A stretch of DNA of 33,224 bases from JBIYSM02 sp044759095 (GCF_044759095.2 NZ_JBIYSM020000044.1:1-33224); one strand, 5' to 3'; positions 8,038 to 15,850 are shown, counted from the stretch's first letter. Numbers and translations are program-made. The notes: generated by a model not told the origin, from the sequence alone.

Positions 8038-8526
8038 CTACAGAATAAATTTGCTTAGGTAATAGCCAAGGACGAACAGAAGAAAAGCTACTGGAACAGC
8101 AATTCCACGCAAGGATTGAAAGAATATCTCGTTCCATGAAACATATAGAATCATGCCAGATGCGGCTGCGATTAAGACAGACAATAATACGGTATTGGTA
8201 ATATGTATGAAGGATCCTACAATAGCTCCAACAAAGAACGGAGAGCTTATCGCGAGAACCAAACCAACGAGTTTTAAAGGTTTCACCCTCCCCAACGCTA
8301 ACGGAATTCCCATCGCTACCCCTTCTGGTAAGTTGTGCAGAAACATGACTAATCCTAAATCGCGTCCCAAATGAGGCAAATGAATAGAGGTTGTACCAAG
8401 CATGAGTCCCGCGGGGAAATTATGCAAAGCAATGCCCGCGCCGATCATCAATCCTGATCGGATATACATGTTCTGTTCATGCGAAAAAATTACCCCGGCC
8501 AAAAGCGCCATGAGGACCGACGTCAA
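8038..8526 (-). pseudogene. ZIP-family metal transporter, N-terminally truncated
   Basis: 162 aa with the ZIP core motifs ALHNFPAGLMLGT and FLHNLPEGVAMGIPLALG, then about three helices to the C-terminus. Usual ZIP proteins of this type have about 80 more residues (three helices) before the first HN motif. Here the frame closes with TAA two codons before a TTG at 8526, and nothing in the next 150 nt resembles the missing part. No clear ribosome binding site precedes the TTG. The Glu of the first HNxPEG motif is Ala (HNFPAG), which also suggests loss of function. A relic is most likely, but a short functional protein cannot be excluded. Confidence 0.7.
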
Positions 8527-8539
8527 CCTTTATATACCG

Positions 8540-8557
8540 TTTCCTTGGCAAAGGAAA
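8540..8557. promoter_or_regulatory. Palindrome upstream of the truncated ZIP gene
   Basis: TTTCCTTGGCAAAGGAAA: perfect 7-bp arms around GGCA, 14 nt before the TTG. The composition recalls MntR/Fur-type boxes. It may be an operator left from the intact gene. Function is unproven. Confidence 0.45.
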
Positions 8558-8681
8558 TTGATATACACAAGTGTAATTTCACGTCGAAATGATGTTTCGG
8601 TACGACATTTCATCAAATATTCATTGAAATGTAACAAGATGTAAATCTAATACTGATCGGTCAGGATTCGGTCGTTAACCG

Positions 8682-8948
8682 TTACCGATTAGCGACAAAT
8701 TGGGCAAGAATATACATAGCAGCAGGTGCGATCGTAAAAGGGGTGAGCGCGATCACTAACCAAGCAATCCATTTTTTTCGGGGATTCCCTTTTAACAAAT
8801 AGCTAAACGCAAAATAAAGCGGGAAAGCGATTGCCCCACCAACAACTACAATTAGTAAACGTTGAACATCATGTTTAGGTATTCCCAACATAATCCAAGT
8901 GATCCACAAGACAAACAACAGGCAACCAAGTAAAAACAACTTTTTCAT
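8682..8948 (-). CDS. Small membrane protein of unknown function
   Basis: 88 aa with three predicted membrane helices (residues about 3-22, 31-51 and 61-84) joined by short polar loops; a positive GNPRKKW loop probably faces the cytoplasm. A clear ribosome binding site (AAGGAGA) precedes the ATG. I do not recognise the family. It stands alone between the truncated ZIP gene and a transposase relic, with no visible partner. Real coding is likely because of the ribosome binding site and the coherent hydrophobic pattern. Confidence 0.65.
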   Translation of the reverse strand: MKKLFLLGCLLFVLWITWIMLGIPKHDVQRLLIVVVGGAIAFPLYFAFSYLLKGNPRKKWIAWLVIALTPFTIAPAAMYILAQFVANR

Positions 8949-9119
8949 ACATGTATCTCCTTTTTATCCTTCTGTTCCGCTCATATAGTAATGAAAAAAG
9001 AGAAGTGACTCAATGCCCCTTCCCTTATTGTAACCAATTATTCACTCACAGTTGACTTACTAGGCTTTTCAATCTTGGAATTCTTTTTACCTATTTACTT
9101 GAGCCTTTTGCAGATTTCT

Positions 9120-9346
9120 GACCCGTTGCACTACAAGGGTTTGCGAACTCCATCGGGAAAAAGCTTTATAACAAACGGACGAGTGTCGAGCGATGCAACT
9201 CCCGATTGAAGGAATATTTAACGGCAAATGACCTTCATGTGGGAGGCATTCAAAAAGTAAGAAATCATGTGTATTTGAATGCGATTGTTTTATTCGTATC
9301 AACATTAGCTGGTACGAAAGTGAAACCAACTCAAAAAGCTGCGTGA
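9120..9346 (+). pseudogene. Transposase C-terminal remnant (DDE, IS4/IS1182-like), frameshifted
   Basis: Two frames together read DPLHYKGLRTPSGK then KLYNKRTSVERCNSRLKEYL and on to LAGTKVKPTQKAA and a TGA at 9344. The YNKRTSVERxNSRLK block is typical of DDE transposases of the IS4/IS1182 type. The switch of frame falls in a run of five A at 9158-9162, as if one A were lost. Only about 75 codons remain; the N-terminal and central parts are absent. I could not identify terminal inverted repeats or a target duplication, so this is an old relic. Confidence 0.8.
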
Positions 9347-9493
9347 TGACTTTTTTCAAAAAGAGACTGAGAAAATTCTGCTCGTATGCCTATATTACTT
9401 TTTTGCTTTGCCTTGTGAAAGTGGTTGGTTGCAACCTTAGATATCTTTAACCTTCATTTTTCAAATGAAAAGCTAATTTTGCAAAAGGCTCAA

Positions 9494-9527
9494 TAAAAAA
9501 GATACCACCCGCAATGTGAGTGGTATC
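9494..9527 (-). terminator. Terminator after pabA
   Basis: Stem GATACCAC/GTGGTATC, followed on the minus strand by TTTTTTA. It closes the pabB-pabA unit. Nothing else convincing lies between it and the transposase relic (9347-9493). Confidence 0.9.
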
Positions 9528-9540
9528 TGTTGTATGAACG

Positions 9541-10128
9541 TTAACCTACGGTCTTTTTGGCTGCATATGCGGTAAGGAAGTTGCGCAGCAGCTGTTTGCC
9601 GTGTTCCGTGATGATGGACTCCGGGTGGAACTGCACACCCTCAATCGGATACTCGCGGTGGCGAATCGCCATGATTTCACCCTCAGCCGTCCGTGCCGTC
9701 ACCTCGAGAACATCCGGAATGGTCTCCTCTTCCACAATCAGCGAATGATAGCGAGCCGCTGTAAACGGCGACGGGATGCCCTGAAAGATCGTTTTCCCGT
9801 CGTGGTGAATTTCCGACGTTTTTCCGTGCATCAGACGATGGGCGCGAATCACTTTGCCCCCGAAGACCTGTCCAATGGACTGATGCCCCAGGCACACACC
9901 CAAAATGGGAACTTTCCCTGCAAAATGGCGAATGGCATCCATGCTGATTCCGGCTTCATTCGGCGTGCAAGGTCCGGGAGAAATCATCAAATAATCAGGC
10001 GAGAGCCGCTCGATCTCCTCAATGGTAATCTTGTCGTTGCGGTACACCTGCAGCTCTTCGCCCAGCTCGCCCACGAACTGGACCAAATTGTACGTGAAGG
10101 AATCATAGTTGTCGATCATGATAATCAT
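9541..10128 (-). CDS. pabA: Glutamine amidotransferase subunit of aminodeoxychorismate/anthranilate synthase
   Basis: 195-aa class I glutamine amidotransferase that makes ammonia for chorismate amination in folate and, in Bacillus, also tryptophan synthesis. Motifs: MIDNYDSFTYNLVQF at the start, MISPGPCTPNEAG (oxyanion region), GVCLGHQSIG with the catalytic Cys, and VQFHPESI with the catalytic His/Glu. Its ATG overlaps the pabB stop by 4 nt (ATGA), so translation is coupled; an in-frame extension into pabB is not credible. In Bacillus this gene (pabA/trpG) is followed by pabC and folate genes. Here a terminator follows at once. Confidence 0.95.
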   Translation of the reverse strand: MIIMIDNYDSFTYNLVQFVGELGEELQVYRNDKITIEEIERLSPDYLMISPGPCTPNEAGISMDAIRHFAGKVPILGVCLGHQSIGQVFGGKVIRAHRLMHGKTSEIHHDGKTIFQGIPSPFTAARYHSLIVEEETIPDVLEVTARTAEGEIMAIRHREYPIEGVQFHPESIITEHGKQLLRNFLTAYAAKKTVG

Positions 10129-11666
10129 ACTCTCGTCTCCTCTCGACTCGTCTTTCTGTTCTCGCTCAACTCCAATGCTTTCCACAACGCTTCCGCCTTT
10201 TTCAGCGACTCGTAGTACTCCGCCTCGGGCCGGGAGTCAATGACGATGCCCGCTCCCGCCTGGACGTGAGCAATCCCGTCCTTCACCACCATGGTGCGGA
10301 TAGCGATGTTCACTTCCACTTCTCCGTTAAAGCCAAACCAGCCGATGGATCCGGTGTAGACGCCCCGCTTTACAGGCTCCAGCTCTTCGATGATCTCCAT
10401 CGTCCGCACCTTGGGAGCTCCGGTAATCGTCCCGCCCGGAAAAGCGGCTGCCACCGCATCGAAAGCGTCCTTGCCGTCCGCCAGCATCCCTTTTACGTGG
10501 GAAACGATGTGCATGACGTGGGAGTACTTTTCCACGACCATCCATTCGCTTACCTCGACAGTGCCATAGCGGCATACCCTGCCCAGGTCGTTCCGTTCCA
10601 GATCGACCAGCATGACGTGTTCCGCCCGCTCTTTTTCATTTTCGATCAATTCACGGGCCAACGCTTCGTCTTCAGCATCGTTTTTTCCGCGGGGACGCGT
10701 TCCCGCAATCGGCCGCGTACTGACTTCGCCGCCTTTTACCTTGACCAACAGCTCGGGTGACCCGCTGACCAGCTGAAACTCGGGGAAGTGGAGATACCCC
10801 ATGTACGGTGACGGATTAAGCCGGCGAAGCACATCGTACACCTCGTCTGCTTCGACGTGAATCGGTTTGCTCTGCCGTACGGAAAGATTCACCTGGAACA
10901 CGTCTCCCTGGGCGATGTACTCCTGAACGCGGCGAACCGCCTGCTCAAACTGATCCTTCGCAAAGGATACCTGCGCCGGAGTAGCCGAGGACAACGGGCG
11001 CTTCCGCAGTGACTCCCAGTCGGTTTCAACCATAGGAGCAGCGATCAGGGAGATTTCCTCCGCTTGTCTGGTCAATCGTTCCACGGCATCCCGGTAGACC
11101 GCTTCCGTCAGGTTCTCCGTCGGGAGGTGGGTGAGGCAAAATACCGTACGAGCCTCATGATCAAAGACAAGAAGGTCTTGCATTAGCATAGCATACAGAT
11201 CGGGCAGCCGTAAGTCATCTTTTGCGAGATCAGGCAGCGTCGGCTCAAAGAAACGGTTCATGTCGTAGCTGAGATAGCCTACCGCTCCTCCGGCAAAATC
11301 GGGCAGACCCGGAACAACCGGCGTCCGGTAACGCTGCAGCAGCTTGCGAAGCACAAACAGAGGGTTTTCCCCCTCGACCTTCTCCCTCAGCCCTTCGGCA
11401 AACGTAATGGTCGTATGCAGGTTTTTGCTCTGAATAACGGCAATCGGCTGATGGGCCAAAAAGGTGTATCGCCCGGCTCGTCCACTCTCCAAAAGCACCG
11501 TACCTTCCAACGAGGGCCGCAGCTGTTTCAGCAGGTGCCAGGGATCGAGCGCGGCAGGCCAGTCCGTACGTACGGCAACGGGTACGTATGGATAGTCGGC
11601 AGCGAGCTTTTTGATGTCGGCAAAAGTAGGCAGGATCAATGTATTCACACTCCGATTTTTTCGCAT
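10125..11666 (-). CDS. pabB: Aminodeoxychorismate synthase component I
   Basis: 513-aa chorismate-binding enzyme that aminates chorismate using ammonia from PabA. The N-terminal domain has LLESGRAGRYTFLA. The C-terminal chorismate domain shows QGDVFQVNLSVRQ, PSPYMGYLHF, GSPELLVKV, RPIAGTRPRGK, ERAEHVMLVDLERNDLGRV, FPGGTITGAPKVRTMEII and QAGAGIV. The PIAGT motif, where E. coli PabB has PIKGT, is also that of TrpE, so sequence alone cannot exclude anthranilate synthase. The hslO / prsA-like / cysK context argues for PabB. The start is uncertain: ATG at 11666 has a poor ribosome binding site. A TATAAT at about 11672-11677 may be the -10 of a weak local promoter. Confidence 0.9.
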   Translation of the reverse strand: MRKNRSVNTLILPTFADIKKLAADYPYVPVAVRTDWPAALDPWHLLKQLRPSLEGTVLLESGRAGRYTFLAHQPIAVIQSKNLHTTITFAEGLREKVEGENPLFVLRKLLQRYRTPVVPGLPDFAGGAVGYLSYDMNRFFEPTLPDLAKDDLRLPDLYAMLMQDLLVFDHEARTVFCLTHLPTENLTEAVYRDAVERLTRQAEEISLIAAPMVETDWESLRKRPLSSATPAQVSFAKDQFEQAVRRVQEYIAQGDVFQVNLSVRQSKPIHVEADEVYDVLRRLNPSPYMGYLHFPEFQLVSGSPELLVKVKGGEVSTRPIAGTRPRGKNDAEDEALARELIENEKERAEHVMLVDLERNDLGRVCRYGTVEVSEWMVVEKYSHVMHIVSHVKGMLADGKDAFDAVAAAFPGGTITGAPKVRTMEIIEELEPVKRGVYTGSIGWFGFNGEVEVNIAIRTMVVKDGIAHVQAGAGIVIDSRPEAEYYESLKKAEALWKALELSENRKTSREETRV

Positions 11667-11704
11667 GACCTATCGCGATACATTATATCCTTCAAAAGAG
11701 TAAG

Positions 11705-11740
11705 AGAAAAGACCATGGTGCAGGAACGTCCGCCATGGTC
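11705..11740 (-). terminator. Terminator after cysK
   Basis: Stem GACCATGG/CCATGGTC with a 14-nt loop, followed on the minus strand by TTTTCTCTT. It separates cysK from pabB. Confidence 0.82.
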
Positions 11741-11757
11741 TTGGAAGAGTGCGTATC

Positions 11758-12690
11758 CTATTCTTCAAATTGATAGAGCGGCGTGGACAGATAGCGTTCA
11801 CCGTTGCTCGGAATGACCGCGACCACCTTTTTGCCCTTGCCCAGTTTGCGGGCCACTTTCAGTGCGGCAAAAATGGCAGCCCCGGAGGAGATTCCGCCGA
11901 GAATTCCCTCTTCACGGGCGACGCGGCGAGCCGTTTCAAAGGCCTCTTCATTTTCTACGGTGATAATTTCATCATAGATGTCCGTATCGAGAATGTCCGG
12001 AACAAATCCGGCACCGATCCCCTGAATCTTGTGTGGGCCCGGTTTTCCACCGGAGAGAACCGGAGAAGCCGCTGGTTCTACGGCGACAATGTGCACATGA
12101 GGATAGTGTTCCTTCAACACCTGGCCCGCACCGGTAATGGTACCGCCTGTGCCGATACCGGAGATAAACGCGTCAATACCGCCGATTTGTTTGGCCTGCT
12201 CCACCAGTTCCGGCCCCGTCGTTTCGCGGTGTACTTTTGGATTGGCCGGGTTTTTGAATTGTTGCGGCATAAAGTAGGAAGGATTCTCTTTCGCGATCTC
12301 TTCTGCCTTGCGGATCGCTCCGCCCATGCCTTCCGTACCCGGTGTCAGCACCAGTTCGGCACCGTACGCGCGCAGCAGATTGCGGCGCTCGATACTCATC
12401 GTCTCGGGCATGACTAGAATGGCGCGGTAGCCTTTTGCCGCTGCTACCATCGCGAGACCGATTCCCGTGTTGCCGCTGGTCGGCTCGATAATGGTATCAC
12501 CCGGCTTCAGCTTCCCTTCCGCTTCCGCAGCTTCAATCATGGACAACGCAATACGGTCTTTCACGCTGCTTCCCGGGTTGAAAAACTCCAGCTTCAAATA
12601 AATATCCGCCGAGTCTTCATCGACAACGCGGTTCAATTTGACTAATGGAGTCTGACCGATCAGTTCTGTAATCGAATTCGCGACGCGCAT
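11758..12690 (-). CDS. cysK: Cysteine synthase A (O-acetylserine sulfhydrylase)
   Basis: 310-aa PLP enzyme that makes cysteine from O-acetylserine and sulfide. NPGSSVKDRIA carries the PLP lysine. PTSGNTGIGLA binds the substrate carboxylate, GIGTGGTITGAGQ binds the PLP phosphate, and GISSGAA lies near the C-terminus. The length is normal. GAGGAGG lies about 8 nt before the ATG. The gene has its own strong promoter inside the 3' end of the upstream foldase gene, and a perfect palindrome between that promoter and the start (12714-12732), so it is likely repressed when cysteine is plentiful. Its own terminator follows. Confidence 0.96.
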   Translation of the reverse strand: MRVANSITELIGQTPLVKLNRVVDEDSADIYLKLEFFNPGSSVKDRIALSMIEAAEAEGKLKPGDTIIEPTSGNTGIGLAMVAAAKGYRAILVMPETMSIERRNLLRAYGAELVLTPGTEGMGGAIRKAEEIAKENPSYFMPQQFKNPANPKVHRETTGPELVEQAKQIGGIDAFISGIGTGGTITGAGQVLKEHYPHVHIVAVEPAASPVLSGGKPGPHKIQGIGAGFVPDILDTDIYDEIITVENEEAFETARRVAREEGILGGISSGAAIFAALKVARKLGKGKKVVAVIPSNGERYLSTPLYQFEE

Positions 12691-12713
12691 GTCTTCCGTC
12701 CTCCTCGCTAATT

Positions 12714-12732
12714 ACCGAGTAAGTTACTCGGT
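12714..12732. promoter_or_regulatory. Operator-like palindrome in the cysK leader
   Basis: ACCGAGTAAGTTACTCGGT: perfect 9-bp arms around one base, directly downstream of the predicted transcription start. The position suits a repressor. An Rrf2-family regulator such as CymR is the most likely reader (inference from known control of cysK in Bacillus). Confidence 0.65.
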
Positions 12733-12744
12733 TTTGTTGGCTTA

Positions 12745-12773
12745 ATTATAACAACGCCCCGTACACCCGTCAA
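12745..12773 (-). promoter_or_regulatory. SigA-type promoter of cysK
   Basis: On the minus strand TTGACG, 17-nt spacer, TATAAT. The -35 overlaps the stop codon of the upstream foldase gene (12770-12772). Confidence 0.85.
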
Positions 12774-13675
12774 TTAGGGGATTGCCCAGAAATTTGGACC
12801 CCGAGGGACTGCTTCAATCGATCGAGCACCACGTCAAGCGATTCCACCTGAGCCAGAGCGAGATCGCGACGAATCTGATCCTTGACCTCGTCAAACGACA
12901 GCTGTTTCGCTTCTTTCCGGTCGATCACGCGAATAATGGCATATTGCCCTTGTTGCAAGGGAACGGGGTTGCTGTCCTCGTTCAATCCCAAGGAAGCAAT
13001 GGTTTCCTTGAGGCTGTCGGCCAGATGGGGATCGCGAAACGACACCCACCCCATGTCGCCTCCGTTGGCCGCCGTCAGGTTGTCGATCGAGCGTTCCTTG
13101 GCCAGTGTGGTAAAATTGGCACCGTTCTGAAGCTCCCGGTGCACCTGTTTCGCTTCTGCCAGGGAAGCAACTACGATTTGCCAGACGCGCGCCTGCATCG
13201 GCTGGGCGTATTGAGACAGGTGGTTGTTGTAGTACGCAAGCAATTCGTCGTCACTGACGGCTACGTCTCTGGTGGCCAATTCCTGAAGCAGCAGCTGGTA
13301 GGTAATTTCCTGCCGCAGCGCCTCTACATCGGTTCCTCCCTGCTGTTGCAGCGCAGTCTGAAACTCGCTGTCGGTACTGCTGCCGTAGCTTTCCTGAATT
13401 TTTGCCACTTCTTCGTCGACCCGTTTGGGATCGACGGTAATACCCAGCCGTTTCGCTTCCTGGAAAACGACTTCGCGGTTGATCATATCATTCAGCACTT
13501 GCTTTCCGTACTTTTGCTTCAATGAGCCGATCCAGTCCGCTTGGCTGATGGTCTCCTCTCCGACAACCGCTGCCGCTTGCAGCGTCCCGGCCTCCTTGTA
13601 CCACGACCATGTCACCACCAGAAGCAAAAGCAACAACGCCCCGATCAAACTCCACAGCACTTTTACGTTGTTCAA
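12770..13675 (-). CDS. Membrane-anchored PrsA/parvulin-like peptidyl-prolyl isomerase
   Basis: 301-aa foldase. An N-terminal membrane helix (about residues 8-25) is followed by a SurA/PrsA-like N-domain and a parvulin domain at about residues 160-265 (QARVWQIVVAS, FTTLAKERSID, NGGDMGWVSF, YAIIRVIDR). It probably assists folding of exported proteins at the outer membrane face. Unlike PrsA it has no lipobox Cys, so it would be held by an uncleaved helix. It corresponds to yacD in the B. subtilis order hslO-yacD-cysK. The start is TTG at 13675 with GGGAGGGG 5-7 nt upstream. It lies 22 nt after hslO, so the two are likely co-transcribed. Confidence 0.9.
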   Translation of the reverse strand: MNNVKVLWSLIGALLLLLLVVTWSWYKEAGTLQAAAVVGEETISQADWIGSLKQKYGKQVLNDMINREVVFQEAKRLGITVDPKRVDEEVAKIQESYGSSTDSEFQTALQQQGGTDVEALRQEITYQLLLQELATRDVAVSDDELLAYYNNHLSQYAQPMQARVWQIVVASLAEAKQVHRELQNGANFTTLAKERSIDNLTAANGGDMGWVSFRDPHLADSLKETIASLGLNEDSNPVPLQQGQYAIIRVIDRKEAKQLSFDEVKDQIRRDLALAQVESLDVVLDRLKQSLGVQISGQSPN

Positions 13676-13697
13676 GCAATCCCCTCCCTTGAACGCA

Positions 13698-14570
13698 CTA
13701 CATCTCTTTCAACAGTTCTTCCAACGCCGCCTTGTCGTAATGGTAGCGCTCGTTGCAGAAGTGGCAGTGCACTTCCGCTTCCCCTTGCTCTGCAATCATG
13801 TTTTCCATTTCTTCGCGCCCCAGACTGATCAGCACTTTGGTGACCTTTTCCGGCGAGCAGGTGCAGGTGAATCGGATATCCGTGCGGCTGAGGACTTTGG
13901 GTTCATCCATCACGCGCTCCAGGATCTCCTCAGGAGTCAAGCCTTCGCCGATCATGCGGGAGACCTGCGGCAGCCCTGCGATGCGCTCTTCAATCTTGCT
14001 GACCACTTCCTCCGGCGTGTTGGGCAACAGCTGCAGGATAAATCCGCCGGACGCCAGCACGGAGCGATCCTCCGGATTCACCAGCACACCTACGCCCACA
14101 GCAGAAGGTGTCTGCTCAGAGGTGACAAAATAGTAGGTGAAGTCCTCCCCGATCTCACCGGACACGATAGGCGAGCTGCCCTTGTACGGCTCTCGCATCC
14201 CCAGGTCTTTTACGACGTAGAGAAAACCTTCCGTCCCCACAGCCCGGCGGACATCCAGCTTGCCCATTTCGTTGAGTTCAAAATGAACGTGGGGATTGGT
14301 CACATAAGCCCGGCCTTCACCGTGGGCATTCGCTTCGGCGATGATTTGGCCGATGGGGCCTCCACCTTTTACTTTGACAGAGAGGTTCTCTTCTCCTTTT
14401 AGCATCGCTCCCATCATCAGCGTGCAGGTCAGCGTGCGTCCCGCAGCGGCTGTCGCTGTGTTCCACATGTCGTGGCGGCGGCGGATTTCTTCCACAATAT
14501 TGGTCGTACGGGCGGCAAAGGCGCGAACGTGCCCGCCGAACCCGGTTGCGCGTATCAAATAATCGCTCAT
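13698..14570 (-). CDS. hslO: Hsp33 redox-regulated chaperone
   Basis: 290-aa cytosolic chaperone turned on by oxidation. The zinc-binding redox switch is intact near the C-terminus: CTC (in FTCTCSPEKV) and CHFC (in VHCHFCNERY), four cysteines in a CxC...CxxC arrangement. The N-terminal substrate domain starts MSDYLIRATGFGGHVRAFAA and has the VKVKGGGPIGQIIAEANAHG block. The start at 14570 follows GAGGGAGGAAT; the frame stays open further upstream but that part has no family similarity. It heads a unit with the prsA-like gene. In B. subtilis coaX and ftsH precede it; here a sigma factor gene does. Confidence 0.95.
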   Translation of the reverse strand: MSDYLIRATGFGGHVRAFAARTTNIVEEIRRRHDMWNTATAAAGRTLTCTLMMGAMLKGEENLSVKVKGGGPIGQIIAEANAHGEGRAYVTNPHVHFELNEMGKLDVRRAVGTEGFLYVVKDLGMREPYKGSSPIVSGEIGEDFTYYFVTSEQTPSAVGVGVLVNPEDRSVLASGGFILQLLPNTPEEVVSKIEERIAGLPQVSRMIGEGLTPEEILERVMDEPKVLSRTDIRFTCTCSPEKVTKVLISLGREEMENMIAEQGEAEVHCHFCNERYHYDKAALEELLKEM

Positions 14571-14589
14571 CGCGATTCCTCCCTCTTCA

Positions 14590-14637
14590 TGGCGACAAGA
14601 CGTCGCGTTTTTTCTAGTGGCGACACGACGTTGCCAC
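14590..14637 (-). repeat. Repeated 14-mer with hairpins in the hslO leader
   Basis: TGGCGACAAGACGT (14590-14603) and TGGCGACACGACGT (14618-14631) differ at one base and are 28 bp apart. Each also forms a hairpin: GCGAC/GTCGC at 14592-14606, and GTGGCGAC/GTTGCCAC at 14617-14637 with one mismatch. They lie between the likely promoter and the hslO start. Confidence 0.6.
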
Positions 14638-14669
14638 TTCATCATGGTGAAAAAAGATCGTGCCTCCCT

Positions 14670-14698
14670 AGTGTACACAATGAAAAACCCCCTCACAA
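14670..14698 (-). promoter_or_regulatory. Possible promoter of hslO
   Basis: On the minus strand TTGTGA, 17-nt spacer, TACACT: four of six matches in each hexamer. The -35 lies in the loop and stem of the preceding sigma gene's terminator, so the two signals share DNA. Confidence 0.45.
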
Positions 14699-14707
14699 GC
14701 GAGGGGG
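14683..14707 (-). terminator. Terminator after the sigma factor gene
   Basis: Stem CCCCCTC/GAGGGGG with a 6-nt loop, followed on the minus strand by TTTTTC. Confidence 0.9.
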
Positions 14708-14716
14708 TGCAAATGT

Positions 14717-15661
14717 CTATTCAAGGTAGTCTTTCAATACGCGGGAGCATTTCTGTTTGCGCAGCCGGTCAATGGTAGTCGCTTCGATCTGCCGGATGCG
14801 CTCGCGGGTCAATCCGAAGATTTTGCCCACTTCCTCCAGCGTGTATACCTGGTCGTCGTACAAGCCGTAGCGCATGGCGATAATCTCCTGAGCGCGGGGG
14901 CTGAGCCGTTCAAGCGCGGCCAGCATCTGGGCACGCAGATCCACTTTTTCAATCCAGTCTTCGAGCGACGTCTCTCCGTCGTCGACGATCTCCGCATAGC
15001 TGAGCGGCTCTCCATCAGGATCAAACGTCCACGGCTCGTCGGCAAGTTCGTCGTCGATGGATTCCATCTTCATCATCAACGCGTACTCGATCGTATCGAC
15101 TTTTTCCAATGGGATGTCGAGCAGTTCGGCAATTTCCTGCCGATCCGGCGTCCGGTTCAACCGATGAGCCAGCTGCAGCACCTGCTTTTGATACTGGCGG
15201 ATCTGTTCGTGCATGTGCACGGGAATGCGGATAAGCGCGCCCTTGTCGTTGATGGCACGCGTAATGGCCTGCGAAATCCACCAGTGTGAGTAGTGATACA
15301 GCCGCACGCCACGGTTGACGTCAAACTTGTCAATTGCGGTAAAGAGGCCGATCGTGCCTTCCTGAATCAGGTCGAGGAACGGCATCCCCTTTTTCAGATG
15401 ACGCAAGGCCGTGCTCACCACGTACCGAAGATAGGCACGCACCAGCGTTTCGCGAGCTTCCAGGTCGCCATGCTGCTGATAGCGCAGCAGGCAGTCCATC
15501 TCTTCATCCTTGTCCAACATAGGTGTTGCAGCGACGCTTTCCAGAAACAACAAGGCAGACGTGTCAAAGCGCAACGATTTGGGCACGATAATCCCCAATT
15601 GCTTTTCAACCTCCCGCCAGCGGCGAGGAGTGGACTGGAAAGTGGAGGTACTCACGGTCAT
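14717..15661 (-). CDS. Group 2 sigma-70 factor (SigA paralog)
   Basis: 314-aa RNA polymerase sigma factor. Region 1.2 is present (SALLFLESVAATPMLDKDEEMD). Regions 2.1-2.4 include LRYVVSTALRHLKKGMPFLDLIQEGTIGLFTAIDKFD. Region 3 includes GALIRIPVHMHEQI. The helix-turn-helix of region 4.2 is YTLEEVGKIFGLTRERIRQIEATTIDRLRK. It lacks the long acidic region 1.1, and this is not the dnaG-sigA locus, so it is a second SigA-like factor. Region 2.4 reads RLYHYSHWWISQAITRAI where SigA has KFSTYATWWIRQAITRAI, so -10 preference may differ. The start is ATG at 15661 with GTGAGGG upstream; a TTG two codons earlier is less likely. Targets are unknown. Confidence 0.9.
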   Translation of the reverse strand: MTVSTSTFQSTPRRWREVEKQLGIIVPKSLRFDTSALLFLESVAATPMLDKDEEMDCLLRYQQHGDLEARETLVRAYLRYVVSTALRHLKKGMPFLDLIQEGTIGLFTAIDKFDVNRGVRLYHYSHWWISQAITRAINDKGALIRIPVHMHEQIRQYQKQVLQLAHRLNRTPDRQEIAELLDIPLEKVDTIEYALMMKMESIDDELADEPWTFDPDGEPLSYAEIVDDGETSLEDWIEKVDLRAQMLAALERLSPRAQEIIAMRYGLYDDQVYTLEEVGKIFGLTRERIRQIEATTIDRLRKQKCSRVLKDYLE

Positions 15662-15679
15662 ATGCAACCCTCACTTTTC

Positions 15680-15693
15680 TGGAATACATTCCA
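15680..15693. promoter_or_regulatory. Palindrome upstream of the sigma factor gene
   Basis: TGGAATACATTCCA: perfect 6-bp arms around AC, 19 nt before the sigma factor ATG. It may be an operator. I found no convincing promoter between 15694 and 15850. Confidence 0.4.
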
Positions 15694-15850
15694 ATACGGT
15701 TGTGGCGCAACGGTGACGTACTGAAGCTGTGCTGTACTTACTGTTAGCGTATTTCGACAAAGGCTTGCTACATTCCTTCCTGTTTACAGAATATTAACGG
15801 AAGTCTGCGCAGATTGTGTCTGGAAGCGTTACCATTTACAGGATGTCGGC

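Noticed and set aside
9087..9359. 90-codon open frame on the minus strand
   Set aside because: It is antisense to the transposase remnant, has no family similarity and no good ribosome binding site.
10266..10760. 164-codon plus-strand open frame inside pabB
   Set aside because: Shadow of a GC-rich conserved coding region; pabB motifs fill the other strand.
12782..14402. Long plus-strand open frames (247 and 325 codons) opposite the prsA-like and hslO genes
   Set aside because: The minus-strand products are intact known families; the plus-strand translations are rich in His, Arg, Phe and Gln, typical of antisense artefacts, and lack ribosome binding sites.
14592..14611. GCGAC/GTCGC hairpin followed by TTTTTT on the plus strand as a terminator
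   Set aside because: No plus-strand gene ends there. It is better explained as part of the repeated hslO leader element.
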